From Micropterix aruncella (Eukaryota > Arthropoda > Insecta > Lepidoptera > Micropterigidae), in NCBI GenBank assembly GCA_944548615.1, contig CALYMY010000085.1, positions 1 through 64,000 on the forward strand: DNA of 64,000 nucleotides, read 5' to 3'. Positions within the stretch are counted from its first letter, which is position 1; each line of letters opens with the position of its first letter. This document shows positions 32,201 to 51,500 of the stretch, piece by piece. Below the pieces are notes generated by a model that was given only the letters and a program-made list of their open reading frames with translations, was not told the origin of the DNA and made no database searches. Position numbers and translations under genes: made by a program.

Positions 32201-35200
32201 TTACATACATACACACTTACCGTCTTACATACATACACACTTACCGTCTTACATACATACACACTTACCGTCTTACATACATACACACTTACCGTCTTAC
32301 ATACATACACACTTACCGTCTTACATACATACACACTTACCGTCTTACATACATACACACTTACCGTCTTACATACATACACACTTACCGTCTTACATAC
32401 ATACACACTTACCGTCTTACATACATACACACTTACCGTCTTACATACATACACACTTACCGTCTTACATACATACACACTTACCGTCTTACATACATAC
32501 ACACTTACCGTCTTACATACATACACACTTACCGTCTTACATACATACACACTTACCGTCTTACATACATACACACTTACCGTCTTACATACATACACAC
32601 TTACCGTCTTACATACATACACACTTACCGTCTTACATACATACACACTTACCGTCTTACATACATACACACTTACCGTCTTACATACATACACACTTAC
32701 CGTCTTACATACATACACACTTACCGTCTTACATACATACACACTTACCGTCTTACATACATACACACTTACCGTCTTACATACATACACACTTACCGTC
32801 TTACATACATACACACTTACCGTCTTACATACATACACACTTACCGTCTTACATACATACACACTTACCGTCTTACATACATACACACTTACCGTCTTAC
32901 ATACATACACACTTACCGTCTTACATACATACACACTTACCGTCTTACATACATACACACTTACCGTCTTACATACATACACACTTACCGTCTTACATAC
33001 ATACACACTTACCGTCTTACATACATACACACTTACCGTCTTACATACATACACACTTACCGTCTTACATACATACACACTTACCGTCTTACATACATAC
33101 ACACTTACCGTCTTACATACATACACACTTACCGTCTTACATACATACACACTTACCGTCTTACATACATACACACTTACCGTCTTACATACATACACAC
33201 TTACCGTCTTACATACATACACACTTACCGTCTTACATACATACACACTTACCGTCTTACATACATACACACTTACCGTCTTACATACATACACACTTAC
33301 CGTCTTACATACATACACACTTACCGTCTTACATACATACACACTTACCGTCTTACATACATACACACTTACCGTCTTACATACATACACACTTACCGTC
33401 TTACATACATACACACTTACCGTCTTACATACATACACACTTACCGTCTTACATACATACACACTTACCGTCTTACATACATACACACTTACCGTCTTAC
33501 ATACATACACACTTACCGTCTTACATACATACACACTTACCGTCTTACATACATACACACTTACCGTCTTACATACATACACACTTACCGTCTTACATAC
33601 ATACACACTTACCGTCTTACATACATACACACTTACCGTCTTACATACATACACACTTACCGTCTTACATACATACACACTTACCGTCTTACATACATAC
33701 ACACTTACCGTCTTACATACATACACACTTACCGTCTTACATACATACACACTTACCGTCTTACATACATACACACTTACCGTCTTACATACATACACAC
33801 TTACCGTCTTACATACATACACACTTACCGTCTTACATACATACACACTTACCGTCTTACATACATACACACTTACCGTCTTACATACATACACACTTAC
33901 CGTCTTACATACATACACACTTACCGTCTTACATACATACACACTTACCGTCTTACATACATACACACTTACCGTCTTACATACATACACACTTACCGTC
34001 TTACATACATACACACTTACCGTCTTACATACATACACACTTACCGTCTTACATACATACACACTTACCGTCTTACATACATACACACTTACCGTCTTAC
34101 ATACATACACACTTACCGTCTTACATACATACACACTTACCGTCTTACATACATACACACTTACCGTCTTACATACATACACACTTACCGTCTTACATAC
34201 ATACACACTTACCGTCTTACATACATACACACTTACCGTCTTACATACATACACACTTACCGTCTTACATACATACACACTTACCGTCTTACATACATAC
34301 ACACTTACCGTCTTACATACATACACACTTACCGTCTTACATACATACACACTTACCGTCTTACATACATACACACTTACCGTCTTACATACATACACAC
34401 TTACCGTCTTACATACATACACACTTACCGTCTTACATACATACACACTTACCGTCTTACATACATACACACTTACCGTCTTACATACATACACACTTAC
34501 CGTCTTACATACATACACACTTACCGTCTTACATACATACACACTTACCGTCTTACATACATACACACTTACCGTCTTACATACATACACACTTACCGTC
34601 TTACATACATACACACTTACCGTCTTACATACATACACACTTACCGTCTTACATACATACACACTTACCGTCTTACATACATACACACTTACCGTCTTAC
34701 ATACATACACACTTACCGTCTTACATACATACACACTTACCGTCTTACATACATACACACTTACCGTCTTACATACATACACACTTACCGTCTTACATAC
34801 ATACACACTTACCGTCTTACATACATACACACTTACCGTCTTACATACATACACACTTACCGTCTTACATACATACACACTTACCGTCTTACATACATAC
34901 ACACTTACCGTCTTACATACATACACACTTACCGTCTTACATACATACACACTTACCGTCTTACATACATACACACTTACCGTCTTACATACATACACAC
35001 TTACCGTCTTACATACATACACACTTACCGTCTTACATACATACACACTTACCGTCTTACATACATACACACTTACCGTCTTACATACATACACACTTAC
35101 CGTCTTACATACATACACACTTACCGTCTTACATACATACACACTTACCGTCTTACATACATACACACTTACCGTCTTACATACATACACACTTACCGTC

Positions 35201-35997
35201 TTACATACATACACACTTACCGTCTTACATACATACACACTTACCGTCTTACATACATACACACTTACCGTCTTACATACATACACACTTACCGTCTTAC
35301 ATACATACACACTTACCGTCTTACATACATACACACTTACCGTCTTACATACATACACACTTACCGTCTTACATACATACACACTTACCGTCTTACATAC
35401 ATACACACTTACCGTCTTACATACATACACACTTACCGTCTTACATACATACACACTTACCGTCTTACATACATACACACTTACCGTCTTACATACATAC
35501 ACACTTACCGTCTTACATACATACACACTTACCGTCTTACATACATACACACTTACCGTCTTACATACATACACACTTACCGTCTTACATACATACACAC
35601 TTACCGTCTTACATACATACACACTTACCGTCTTACATACATACACACTTACCGTCTTACATACATACACACTTACCGTCTTACATACATACACACTTAC
35701 CGTCTTACATACATACACACTTACCGTCTTACATACATACACACTTACCGTCTTACATACATACACACTTACCGTCTTACATACATACACACTTACCGTC
35801 TTACATACATACACACTTACCGTCTTACATACATACACACTTACCGTCTTACATACATACACACTTACCGTCTTACATACATACACACTTACCGTCTTAC
35901 ATACATACACACTTACCGTCTTACATACATACACACTTACCGTCTTACATACATACACACTTACCGTCTTACATACATACACACTTACCGTCTTACA

Positions 35998-36001
35998 TAA
36001 T
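35998..36001. other. Phase shift: -1 bp in the array
   Basis: CATAATACAC instead of CATACATACAC, one C missing. It ends both the very long plus-strand and minus-strand frames at this point. Confidence 0.9.
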
Positions 36002-39000
36002 ACACACTTACCGTCTTACATACATACACACTTACCGTCTTACATACATACACACTTACCGTCTTACATACATACACACTTACCGTCTTACATACATACA
36101 CACTTACCGTCTTACATACATACACACTTACCGTCTTACATACATACACACTTACCGTCTTACATACATACACACTTACCGTCTTACATACATACACACT
36201 TACCGTCTTACATACATACACACTTACCGTCTTACATACATACACACTTACCGTCTTACATACATACACACTTACCGTCTTACATACATACACACTTACC
36301 GTCTTACATACATACACACTTACCGTCTTACATACATACACACTTACCGTCTTACATACATACACACTTACCGTCTTACATACATACACACTTACCGTCT
36401 TACATACATACACACTTACCGTCTTACATACATACACACTTACCGTCTTACATACATACACACTTACCGTCTTACATACATACACACTTACCGTCTTACA
36501 TACATACACACTTACCGTCTTACATACATACACACTTACCGTCTTACATACATACACACTTACCGTCTTACATACATACACACTTACCGTCTTACATACA
36601 TACACACTTACCGTCTTACATACATACACACTTACCGTCTTACATACATACACACTTACCGTCTTACATACATACACACTTACCGTCTTACATACATACA
36701 CACTTACCGTCTTACATACATACACACTTACCGTCTTACATACATACACACTTACCGTCTTACATACATACACACTTACCGTCTTACATACATACACACT
36801 TACCGTCTTACATACATACACACTTACCGTCTTACATACATACACACTTACCGTCTTACATACATACACACTTACCGTCTTACATACATACACACTTACC
36901 GTCTTACATACATACACACTTACCGTCTTACATACATACACACTTACCGTCTTACATACATACACACTTACCGTCTTACATACATACACACTTACCGTCT
37001 TACATACATACACACTTACCGTCTTACATACATACACACTTACCGTCTTACATACATACACACTTACCGTCTTACATACATACACACTTACCGTCTTACA
37101 TACATACACACTTACCGTCTTACATACATACACACTTACCGTCTTACATACATACACACTTACCGTCTTACATACATACACACTTACCGTCTTACATACA
37201 TACACACTTACCGTCTTACATACATACACACTTACCGTCTTACATACATACACACTTACCGTCTTACATACATACACACTTACCGTCTTACATACATACA
37301 CACTTACCGTCTTACATACATACACACTTACCGTCTTACATACATACACACTTACCGTCTTACATACATACACACTTACCGTCTTACATACATACACACT
37401 TACCGTCTTACATACATACACACTTACCGTCTTACATACATACACACTTACCGTCTTACATACATACACACTTACCGTCTTACATACATACACACTTACC
37501 GTCTTACATACATACACACTTACCGTCTTACATACATACACACTTACCGTCTTACATACATACACACTTACCGTCTTACATACATACACACTTACCGTCT
37601 TACATACATACACACTTACCGTCTTACATACATACACACTTACCGTCTTACATACATACACACTTACCGTCTTACATACATACACACTTACCGTCTTACA
37701 TACATACACACTTACCGTCTTACATACATACACACTTACCGTCTTACATACATACACACTTACCGTCTTACATACATACACACTTACCGTCTTACATACA
37801 TACACACTTACCGTCTTACATACATACACACTTACCGTCTTACATACATACACACTTACCGTCTTACATACATACACACTTACCGTCTTACATACATACA
37901 CACTTACCGTCTTACATACATACACACTTACCGTCTTACATACATACACACTTACCGTCTTACATACATACACACTTACCGTCTTACATACATACACACT
38001 TACCGTCTTACATACATACACACTTACCGTCTTACATACATACACACTTACCGTCTTACATACATACACACTTACCGTCTTACATACATACACACTTACC
38101 GTCTTACATACATACACACTTACCGTCTTACATACATACACACTTACCGTCTTACATACATACACACTTACCGTCTTACATACATACACACTTACCGTCT
38201 TACATACATACACACTTACCGTCTTACATACATACACACTTACCGTCTTACATACATACACACTTACCGTCTTACATACATACACACTTACCGTCTTACA
38301 TACATACACACTTACCGTCTTACATACATACACACTTACCGTCTTACATACATACACACTTACCGTCTTACATACATACACACTTACCGTCTTACATACA
38401 TACACACTTACCGTCTTACATACATACACACTTACCGTCTTACATACATACACACTTACCGTCTTACATACATACACACTTACCGTCTTACATACATACA
38501 CACTTACCGTCTTACATACATACACACTTACCGTCTTACATACATACACACTTACCGTCTTACATACATACACACTTACCGTCTTACATACATACACACT
38601 TACCGTCTTACATACATACACACTTACCGTCTTACATACATACACACTTACCGTCTTACATACATACACACTTACCGTCTTACATACATACACACTTACC
38701 GTCTTACATACATACACACTTACCGTCTTACATACATACACACTTACCGTCTTACATACATACACACTTACCGTCTTACATACATACACACTTACCGTCT
38801 TACATACATACACACTTACCGTCTTACATACATACACACTTACCGTCTTACATACATACACACTTACCGTCTTACATACATACACACTTACCGTCTTACA
38901 TACATACACACTTACCGTCTTACATACATACACACTTACCGTCTTACATACATACACACTTACCGTCTTACATACATACACACTTACCGTCTTACATACA

Positions 39001-42000
39001 TACACACTTACCGTCTTACATACATACACACTTACCGTCTTACATACATACACACTTACCGTCTTACATACATACACACTTACCGTCTTACATACATACA
39101 CACTTACCGTCTTACATACATACACACTTACCGTCTTACATACATACACACTTACCGTCTTACATACATACACACTTACCGTCTTACATACATACACACT
39201 TACCGTCTTACATACATACACACTTACCGTCTTACATACATACACACTTACCGTCTTACATACATACACACTTACCGTCTTACATACATACACACTTACC
39301 GTCTTACATACATACACACTTACCGTCTTACATACATACACACTTACCGTCTTACATACATACACACTTACCGTCTTACATACATACACACTTACCGTCT
39401 TACATACATACACACTTACCGTCTTACATACATACACACTTACCGTCTTACATACATACACACTTACCGTCTTACATACATACACACTTACCGTCTTACA
39501 TACATACACACTTACCGTCTTACATACATACACACTTACCGTCTTACATACATACACACTTACCGTCTTACATACATACACACTTACCGTCTTACATACA
39601 TACACACTTACCGTCTTACATACATACACACTTACCGTCTTACATACATACACACTTACCGTCTTACATACATACACACTTACCGTCTTACATACATACA
39701 CACTTACCGTCTTACATACATACACACTTACCGTCTTACATACATACACACTTACCGTCTTACATACATACACACTTACCGTCTTACATACATACACACT
39801 TACCGTCTTACATACATACACACTTACCGTCTTACATACATACACACTTACCGTCTTACATACATACACACTTACCGTCTTACATACATACACACTTACC
39901 GTCTTACATACATACACACTTACCGTCTTACATACATACACACTTACCGTCTTACATACATACACACTTACCGTCTTACATACATACACACTTACCGTCT
40001 TACATACATACACACTTACCGTCTTACATACATACACACTTACCGTCTTACATACATACACACTTACCGTCTTACATACATACACACTTACCGTCTTACA
40101 TACATACACACTTACCGTCTTACATACATACACACTTACCGTCTTACATACATACACACTTACCGTCTTACATACATACACACTTACCGTCTTACATACA
40201 TACACACTTACCGTCTTACATACATACACACTTACCGTCTTACATACATACACACTTACCGTCTTACATACATACACACTTACCGTCTTACATACATACA
40301 CACTTACCGTCTTACATACATACACACTTACCGTCTTACATACATACACACTTACCGTCTTACATACATACACACTTACCGTCTTACATACATACACACT
40401 TACCGTCTTACATACATACACACTTACCGTCTTACATACATACACACTTACCGTCTTACATACATACACACTTACCGTCTTACATACATACACACTTACC
40501 GTCTTACATACATACACACTTACCGTCTTACATACATACACACTTACCGTCTTACATACATACACACTTACCGTCTTACATACATACACACTTACCGTCT
40601 TACATACATACACACTTACCGTCTTACATACATACACACTTACCGTCTTACATACATACACACTTACCGTCTTACATACATACACACTTACCGTCTTACA
40701 TACATACACACTTACCGTCTTACATACATACACACTTACCGTCTTACATACATACACACTTACCGTCTTACATACATACACACTTACCGTCTTACATACA
40801 TACACACTTACCGTCTTACATACATACACACTTACCGTCTTACATACATACACACTTACCGTCTTACATACATACACACTTACCGTCTTACATACATACA
40901 CACTTACCGTCTTACATACATACACACTTACCGTCTTACATACATACACACTTACCGTCTTACATACATACACACTTACCGTCTTACATACATACACACT
41001 TACCGTCTTACATACATACACACTTACCGTCTTACATACATACACACTTACCGTCTTACATACATACACACTTACCGTCTTACATACATACACACTTACC
41101 GTCTTACATACATACACACTTACCGTCTTACATACATACACACTTACCGTCTTACATACATACACACTTACCGTCTTACATACATACACACTTACCGTCT
41201 TACATACATACACACTTACCGTCTTACATACATACACACTTACCGTCTTACATACATACACACTTACCGTCTTACATACATACACACTTACCGTCTTACA
41301 TACATACACACTTACCGTCTTACATACATACACACTTACCGTCTTACATACATACACACTTACCGTCTTACATACATACACACTTACCGTCTTACATACA
41401 TACACACTTACCGTCTTACATACATACACACTTACCGTCTTACATACATACACACTTACCGTCTTACATACATACACACTTACCGTCTTACATACATACA
41501 CACTTACCGTCTTACATACATACACACTTACCGTCTTACATACATACACACTTACCGTCTTACATACATACACACTTACCGTCTTACATACATACACACT
41601 TACCGTCTTACATACATACACACTTACCGTCTTACATACATACACACTTACCGTCTTACATACATACACACTTACCGTCTTACATACATACACACTTACC
41701 GTCTTACATACATACACACTTACCGTCTTACATACATACACACTTACCGTCTTACATACATACACACTTACCGTCTTACATACATACACACTTACCGTCT
41801 TACATACATACACACTTACCGTCTTACATACATACACACTTACCGTCTTACATACATACACACTTACCGTCTTACATACATACACACTTACCGTCTTACA
41901 TACATACACACTTACCGTCTTACATACATACACACTTACCGTCTTACATACATACACACTTACCGTCTTACATACATACACACTTACCGTCTTACATACA

Positions 42001-45000
42001 TACACACTTACCGTCTTACATACATACACACTTACCGTCTTACATACATACACACTTACCGTCTTACATACATACACACTTACCGTCTTACATACATACA
42101 CACTTACCGTCTTACATACATACACACTTACCGTCTTACATACATACACACTTACCGTCTTACATACATACACACTTACCGTCTTACATACATACACACT
42201 TACCGTCTTACATACATACACACTTACCGTCTTACATACATACACACTTACCGTCTTACATACATACACACTTACCGTCTTACATACATACACACTTACC
42301 GTCTTACATACATACACACTTACCGTCTTACATACATACACACTTACCGTCTTACATACATACACACTTACCGTCTTACATACATACACACTTACCGTCT
42401 TACATACATACACACTTACCGTCTTACATACATACACACTTACCGTCTTACATACATACACACTTACCGTCTTACATACATACACACTTACCGTCTTACA
42501 TACATACACACTTACCGTCTTACATACATACACACTTACCGTCTTACATACATACACACTTACCGTCTTACATACATACACACTTACCGTCTTACATACA
42601 TACACACTTACCGTCTTACATACATACACACTTACCGTCTTACATACATACACACTTACCGTCTTACATACATACACACTTACCGTCTTACATACATACA
42701 CACTTACCGTCTTACATACATACACACTTACCGTCTTACATACATACACACTTACCGTCTTACATACATACACACTTACCGTCTTACATACATACACACT
42801 TACCGTCTTACATACATACACACTTACCGTCTTACATACATACACACTTACCGTCTTACATACATACACACTTACCGTCTTACATACATACACACTTACC
42901 GTCTTACATACATACACACTTACCGTCTTACATACATACACACTTACCGTCTTACATACATACACACTTACCGTCTTACATACATACACACTTACCGTCT
43001 TACATACATACACACTTACCGTCTTACATACATACACACTTACCGTCTTACATACATACACACTTACCGTCTTACATACATACACACTTACCGTCTTACA
43101 TACATACACACTTACCGTCTTACATACATACACACTTACCGTCTTACATACATACACACTTACCGTCTTACATACATACACACTTACCGTCTTACATACA
43201 TACACACTTACCGTCTTACATACATACACACTTACCGTCTTACATACATACACACTTACCGTCTTACATACATACACACTTACCGTCTTACATACATACA
43301 CACTTACCGTCTTACATACATACACACTTACCGTCTTACATACATACACACTTACCGTCTTACATACATACACACTTACCGTCTTACATACATACACACT
43401 TACCGTCTTACATACATACACACTTACCGTCTTACATACATACACACTTACCGTCTTACATACATACACACTTACCGTCTTACATACATACACACTTACC
43501 GTCTTACATACATACACACTTACCGTCTTACATACATACACACTTACCGTCTTACATACATACACACTTACCGTCTTACATACATACACACTTACCGTCT
43601 TACATACATACACACTTACCGTCTTACATACATACACACTTACCGTCTTACATACATACACACTTACCGTCTTACATACATACACACTTACCGTCTTACA
43701 TACATACACACTTACCGTCTTACATACATACACACTTACCGTCTTACATACATACACACTTACCGTCTTACATACATACACACTTACCGTCTTACATACA
43801 TACACACTTACCGTCTTACATACATACACACTTACCGTCTTACATACATACACACTTACCGTCTTACATACATACACACTTACCGTCTTACATACATACA
43901 CACTTACCGTCTTACATACATACACACTTACCGTCTTACATACATACACACTTACCGTCTTACATACATACACACTTACCGTCTTACATACATACACACT
44001 TACCGTCTTACATACATACACACTTACCGTCTTACATACATACACACTTACCGTCTTACATACATACACACTTACCGTCTTACATACATACACACTTACC
44101 GTCTTACATACATACACACTTACCGTCTTACATACATACACACTTACCGTCTTACATACATACACACTTACCGTCTTACATACATACACACTTACCGTCT
44201 TACATACATACACACTTACCGTCTTACATACATACACACTTACCGTCTTACATACATACACACTTACCGTCTTACATACATACACACTTACCGTCTTACA
44301 TACATACACACTTACCGTCTTACATACATACACACTTACCGTCTTACATACATACACACTTACCGTCTTACATACATACACACTTACCGTCTTACATACA
44401 TACACACTTACCGTCTTACATACATACACACTTACCGTCTTACATACATACACACTTACCGTCTTACATACATACACACTTACCGTCTTACATACATACA
44501 CACTTACCGTCTTACATACATACACACTTACCGTCTTACATACATACACACTTACCGTCTTACATACATACACACTTACCGTCTTACATACATACACACT
44601 TACCGTCTTACATACATACACACTTACCGTCTTACATACATACACACTTACCGTCTTACATACATACACACTTACCGTCTTACATACATACACACTTACC
44701 GTCTTACATACATACACACTTACCGTCTTACATACATACACACTTACCGTCTTACATACATACACACTTACCGTCTTACATACATACACACTTACCGTCT
44801 TACATACATACACACTTACCGTCTTACATACATACACACTTACCGTCTTACATACATACACACTTACCGTCTTACATACATACACACTTACCGTCTTACA
44901 TACATACACACTTACCGTCTTACATACATACACACTTACCGTCTTACATACATACACACTTACCGTCTTACATACATACACACTTACCGTCTTACATACA

Positions 45001-45496
45001 TACACACTTACCGTCTTACATACATACACACTTACCGTCTTACATACATACACACTTACCGTCTTACATACATACACACTTACCGTCTTACATACATACA
45101 CACTTACCGTCTTACATACATACACACTTACCGTCTTACATACATACACACTTACCGTCTTACATACATACACACTTACCGTCTTACATACATACACACT
45201 TACCGTCTTACATACATACACACTTACCGTCTTACATACATACACACTTACCGTCTTACATACATACACACTTACCGTCTTACATACATACACACTTACC
45301 GTCTTACATACATACACACTTACCGTCTTACATACATACACACTTACCGTCTTACATACATACACACTTACCGTCTTACATACATACACACTTACCGTCT
45401 TACATACATACACACTTACCGTCTTACATACATACACACTTACCGTCTTACATACATACACACTTACCGTCTTACATACATACACACTTACCGTCT

Positions 45497-45502
45497 TACA
45501 CA
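45497..45502. other. Phase shift: +2 bp in the array
   Basis: An extra CA dinucleotide follows GTCTTA. It is isolated in otherwise uniform sequence, 9.5 kb after the previous shift. Confidence 0.9.
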
Positions 45503-48500
45503 TACATACACACTTACCGTCTTACATACATACACACTTACCGTCTTACATACATACACACTTACCGTCTTACATACATACACACTTACCGTCTTACATA
45601 CATACACACTTACCGTCTTACATACATACACACTTACCGTCTTACATACATACACACTTACCGTCTTACATACATACACACTTACCGTCTTACATACATA
45701 CACACTTACCGTCTTACATACATACACACTTACCGTCTTACATACATACACACTTACCGTCTTACATACATACACACTTACCGTCTTACATACATACACA
45801 CTTACCGTCTTACATACATACACACTTACCGTCTTACATACATACACACTTACCGTCTTACATACATACACACTTACCGTCTTACATACATACACACTTA
45901 CCGTCTTACATACATACACACTTACCGTCTTACATACATACACACTTACCGTCTTACATACATACACACTTACCGTCTTACATACATACACACTTACCGT
46001 CTTACATACATACACACTTACCGTCTTACATACATACACACTTACCGTCTTACATACATACACACTTACCGTCTTACATACATACACACTTACCGTCTTA
46101 CATACATACACACTTACCGTCTTACATACATACACACTTACCGTCTTACATACATACACACTTACCGTCTTACATACATACACACTTACCGTCTTACATA
46201 CATACACACTTACCGTCTTACATACATACACACTTACCGTCTTACATACATACACACTTACCGTCTTACATACATACACACTTACCGTCTTACATACATA
46301 CACACTTACCGTCTTACATACATACACACTTACCGTCTTACATACATACACACTTACCGTCTTACATACATACACACTTACCGTCTTACATACATACACA
46401 CTTACCGTCTTACATACATACACACTTACCGTCTTACATACATACACACTTACCGTCTTACATACATACACACTTACCGTCTTACATACATACACACTTA
46501 CCGTCTTACATACATACACACTTACCGTCTTACATACATACACACTTACCGTCTTACATACATACACACTTACCGTCTTACATACATACACACTTACCGT
46601 CTTACATACATACACACTTACCGTCTTACATACATACACACTTACCGTCTTACATACATACACACTTACCGTCTTACATACATACACACTTACCGTCTTA
46701 CATACATACACACTTACCGTCTTACATACATACACACTTACCGTCTTACATACATACACACTTACCGTCTTACATACATACACACTTACCGTCTTACATA
46801 CATACACACTTACCGTCTTACATACATACACACTTACCGTCTTACATACATACACACTTACCGTCTTACATACATACACACTTACCGTCTTACATACATA
46901 CACACTTACCGTCTTACATACATACACACTTACCGTCTTACATACATACACACTTACCGTCTTACATACATACACACTTACCGTCTTACATACATACACA
47001 CTTACCGTCTTACATACATACACACTTACCGTCTTACATACATACACACTTACCGTCTTACATACATACACACTTACCGTCTTACATACATACACACTTA
47101 CCGTCTTACATACATACACACTTACCGTCTTACATACATACACACTTACCGTCTTACATACATACACACTTACCGTCTTACATACATACACACTTACCGT
47201 CTTACATACATACACACTTACCGTCTTACATACATACACACTTACCGTCTTACATACATACACACTTACCGTCTTACATACATACACACTTACCGTCTTA
47301 CATACATACACACTTACCGTCTTACATACATACACACTTACCGTCTTACATACATACACACTTACCGTCTTACATACATACACACTTACCGTCTTACATA
47401 CATACACACTTACCGTCTTACATACATACACACTTACCGTCTTACATACATACACACTTACCGTCTTACATACATACACACTTACCGTCTTACATACATA
47501 CACACTTACCGTCTTACATACATACACACTTACCGTCTTACATACATACACACTTACCGTCTTACATACATACACACTTACCGTCTTACATACATACACA
47601 CTTACCGTCTTACATACATACACACTTACCGTCTTACATACATACACACTTACCGTCTTACATACATACACACTTACCGTCTTACATACATACACACTTA
47701 CCGTCTTACATACATACACACTTACCGTCTTACATACATACACACTTACCGTCTTACATACATACACACTTACCGTCTTACATACATACACACTTACCGT
47801 CTTACATACATACACACTTACCGTCTTACATACATACACACTTACCGTCTTACATACATACACACTTACCGTCTTACATACATACACACTTACCGTCTTA
47901 CATACATACACACTTACCGTCTTACATACATACACACTTACCGTCTTACATACATACACACTTACCGTCTTACATACATACACACTTACCGTCTTACATA
48001 CATACACACTTACCGTCTTACATACATACACACTTACCGTCTTACATACATACACACTTACCGTCTTACATACATACACACTTACCGTCTTACATACATA
48101 CACACTTACCGTCTTACATACATACACACTTACCGTCTTACATACATACACACTTACCGTCTTACATACATACACACTTACCGTCTTACATACATACACA
48201 CTTACCGTCTTACATACATACACACTTACCGTCTTACATACATACACACTTACCGTCTTACATACATACACACTTACCGTCTTACATACATACACACTTA
48301 CCGTCTTACATACATACACACTTACCGTCTTACATACATACACACTTACCGTCTTACATACATACACACTTACCGTCTTACATACATACACACTTACCGT
48401 CTTACATACATACACACTTACCGTCTTACATACATACACACTTACCGTCTTACATACATACACACTTACCGTCTTACATACATACACACTTACCGTCTTA

Positions 48501-51500
48501 CATACATACACACTTACCGTCTTACATACATACACACTTACCGTCTTACATACATACACACTTACCGTCTTACATACATACACACTTACCGTCTTACATA
48601 CATACACACTTACCGTCTTACATACATACACACTTACCGTCTTACATACATACACACTTACCGTCTTACATACATACACACTTACCGTCTTACATACATA
48701 CACACTTACCGTCTTACATACATACACACTTACCGTCTTACATACATACACACTTACCGTCTTACATACATACACACTTACCGTCTTACATACATACACA
48801 CTTACCGTCTTACATACATACACACTTACCGTCTTACATACATACACACTTACCGTCTTACATACATACACACTTACCGTCTTACATACATACACACTTA
48901 CCGTCTTACATACATACACACTTACCGTCTTACATACATACACACTTACCGTCTTACATACATACACACTTACCGTCTTACATACATACACACTTACCGT
49001 CTTACATACATACACACTTACCGTCTTACATACATACACACTTACCGTCTTACATACATACACACTTACCGTCTTACATACATACACACTTACCGTCTTA
49101 CATACATACACACTTACCGTCTTACATACATACACACTTACCGTCTTACATACATACACACTTACCGTCTTACATACATACACACTTACCGTCTTACATA
49201 CATACACACTTACCGTCTTACATACATACACACTTACCGTCTTACATACATACACACTTACCGTCTTACATACATACACACTTACCGTCTTACATACATA
49301 CACACTTACCGTCTTACATACATACACACTTACCGTCTTACATACATACACACTTACCGTCTTACATACATACACACTTACCGTCTTACATACATACACA
49401 CTTACCGTCTTACATACATACACACTTACCGTCTTACATACATACACACTTACCGTCTTACATACATACACACTTACCGTCTTACATACATACACACTTA
49501 CCGTCTTACATACATACACACTTACCGTCTTACATACATACACACTTACCGTCTTACATACATACACACTTACCGTCTTACATACATACACACTTACCGT
49601 CTTACATACATACACACTTACCGTCTTACATACATACACACTTACCGTCTTACATACATACACACTTACCGTCTTACATACATACACACTTACCGTCTTA
49701 CATACATACACACTTACCGTCTTACATACATACACACTTACCGTCTTACATACATACACACTTACCGTCTTACATACATACACACTTACCGTCTTACATA
49801 CATACACACTTACCGTCTTACATACATACACACTTACCGTCTTACATACATACACACTTACCGTCTTACATACATACACACTTACCGTCTTACATACATA
49901 CACACTTACCGTCTTACATACATACACACTTACCGTCTTACATACATACACACTTACCGTCTTACATACATACACACTTACCGTCTTACATACATACACA
50001 CTTACCGTCTTACATACATACACACTTACCGTCTTACATACATACACACTTACCGTCTTACATACATACACACTTACCGTCTTACATACATACACACTTA
50101 CCGTCTTACATACATACACACTTACCGTCTTACATACATACACACTTACCGTCTTACATACATACACACTTACCGTCTTACATACATACACACTTACCGT
50201 CTTACATACATACACACTTACCGTCTTACATACATACACACTTACCGTCTTACATACATACACACTTACCGTCTTACATACATACACACTTACCGTCTTA
50301 CATACATACACACTTACCGTCTTACATACATACACACTTACCGTCTTACATACATACACACTTACCGTCTTACATACATACACACTTACCGTCTTACATA
50401 CATACACACTTACCGTCTTACATACATACACACTTACCGTCTTACATACATACACACTTACCGTCTTACATACATACACACTTACCGTCTTACATACATA
50501 CACACTTACCGTCTTACATACATACACACTTACCGTCTTACATACATACACACTTACCGTCTTACATACATACACACTTACCGTCTTACATACATACACA
50601 CTTACCGTCTTACATACATACACACTTACCGTCTTACATACATACACACTTACCGTCTTACATACATACACACTTACCGTCTTACATACATACACACTTA
50701 CCGTCTTACATACATACACACTTACCGTCTTACATACATACACACTTACCGTCTTACATACATACACACTTACCGTCTTACATACATACACACTTACCGT
50801 CTTACATACATACACACTTACCGTCTTACATACATACACACTTACCGTCTTACATACATACACACTTACCGTCTTACATACATACACACTTACCGTCTTA
50901 CATACATACACACTTACCGTCTTACATACATACACACTTACCGTCTTACATACATACACACTTACCGTCTTACATACATACACACTTACCGTCTTACATA
51001 CATACACACTTACCGTCTTACATACATACACACTTACCGTCTTACATACATACACACTTACCGTCTTACATACATACACACTTACCGTCTTACATACATA
51101 CACACTTACCGTCTTACATACATACACACTTACCGTCTTACATACATACACACTTACCGTCTTACATACATACACACTTACCGTCTTACATACATACACA
51201 CTTACCGTCTTACATACATACACACTTACCGTCTTACATACATACACACTTACCGTCTTACATACATACACACTTACCGTCTTACATACATACACACTTA
51301 CCGTCTTACATACATACACACTTACCGTCTTACATACATACACACTTACCGTCTTACATACATACACACTTACCGTCTTACATACATACACACTTACCGT
51401 CTTACATACATACACACTTACCGTCTTACATACATACACACTTACCGTCTTACATACATACACACTTACCGTCTTACATACATACACACTTACCGTCTTA

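Noticed and set aside
7480..36000. A plus-strand open frame of about 9,500 codons and minus-strand frames of 700-5,200 codons
   Set aside because: The 24-bp unit is a multiple of three and has no stop in any plus frame or in one minus frame, so giant frames are automatic. They consist only of octapeptide repeats and end wherever a 1-2 bp indel occurs; there is no domain or gene signal.
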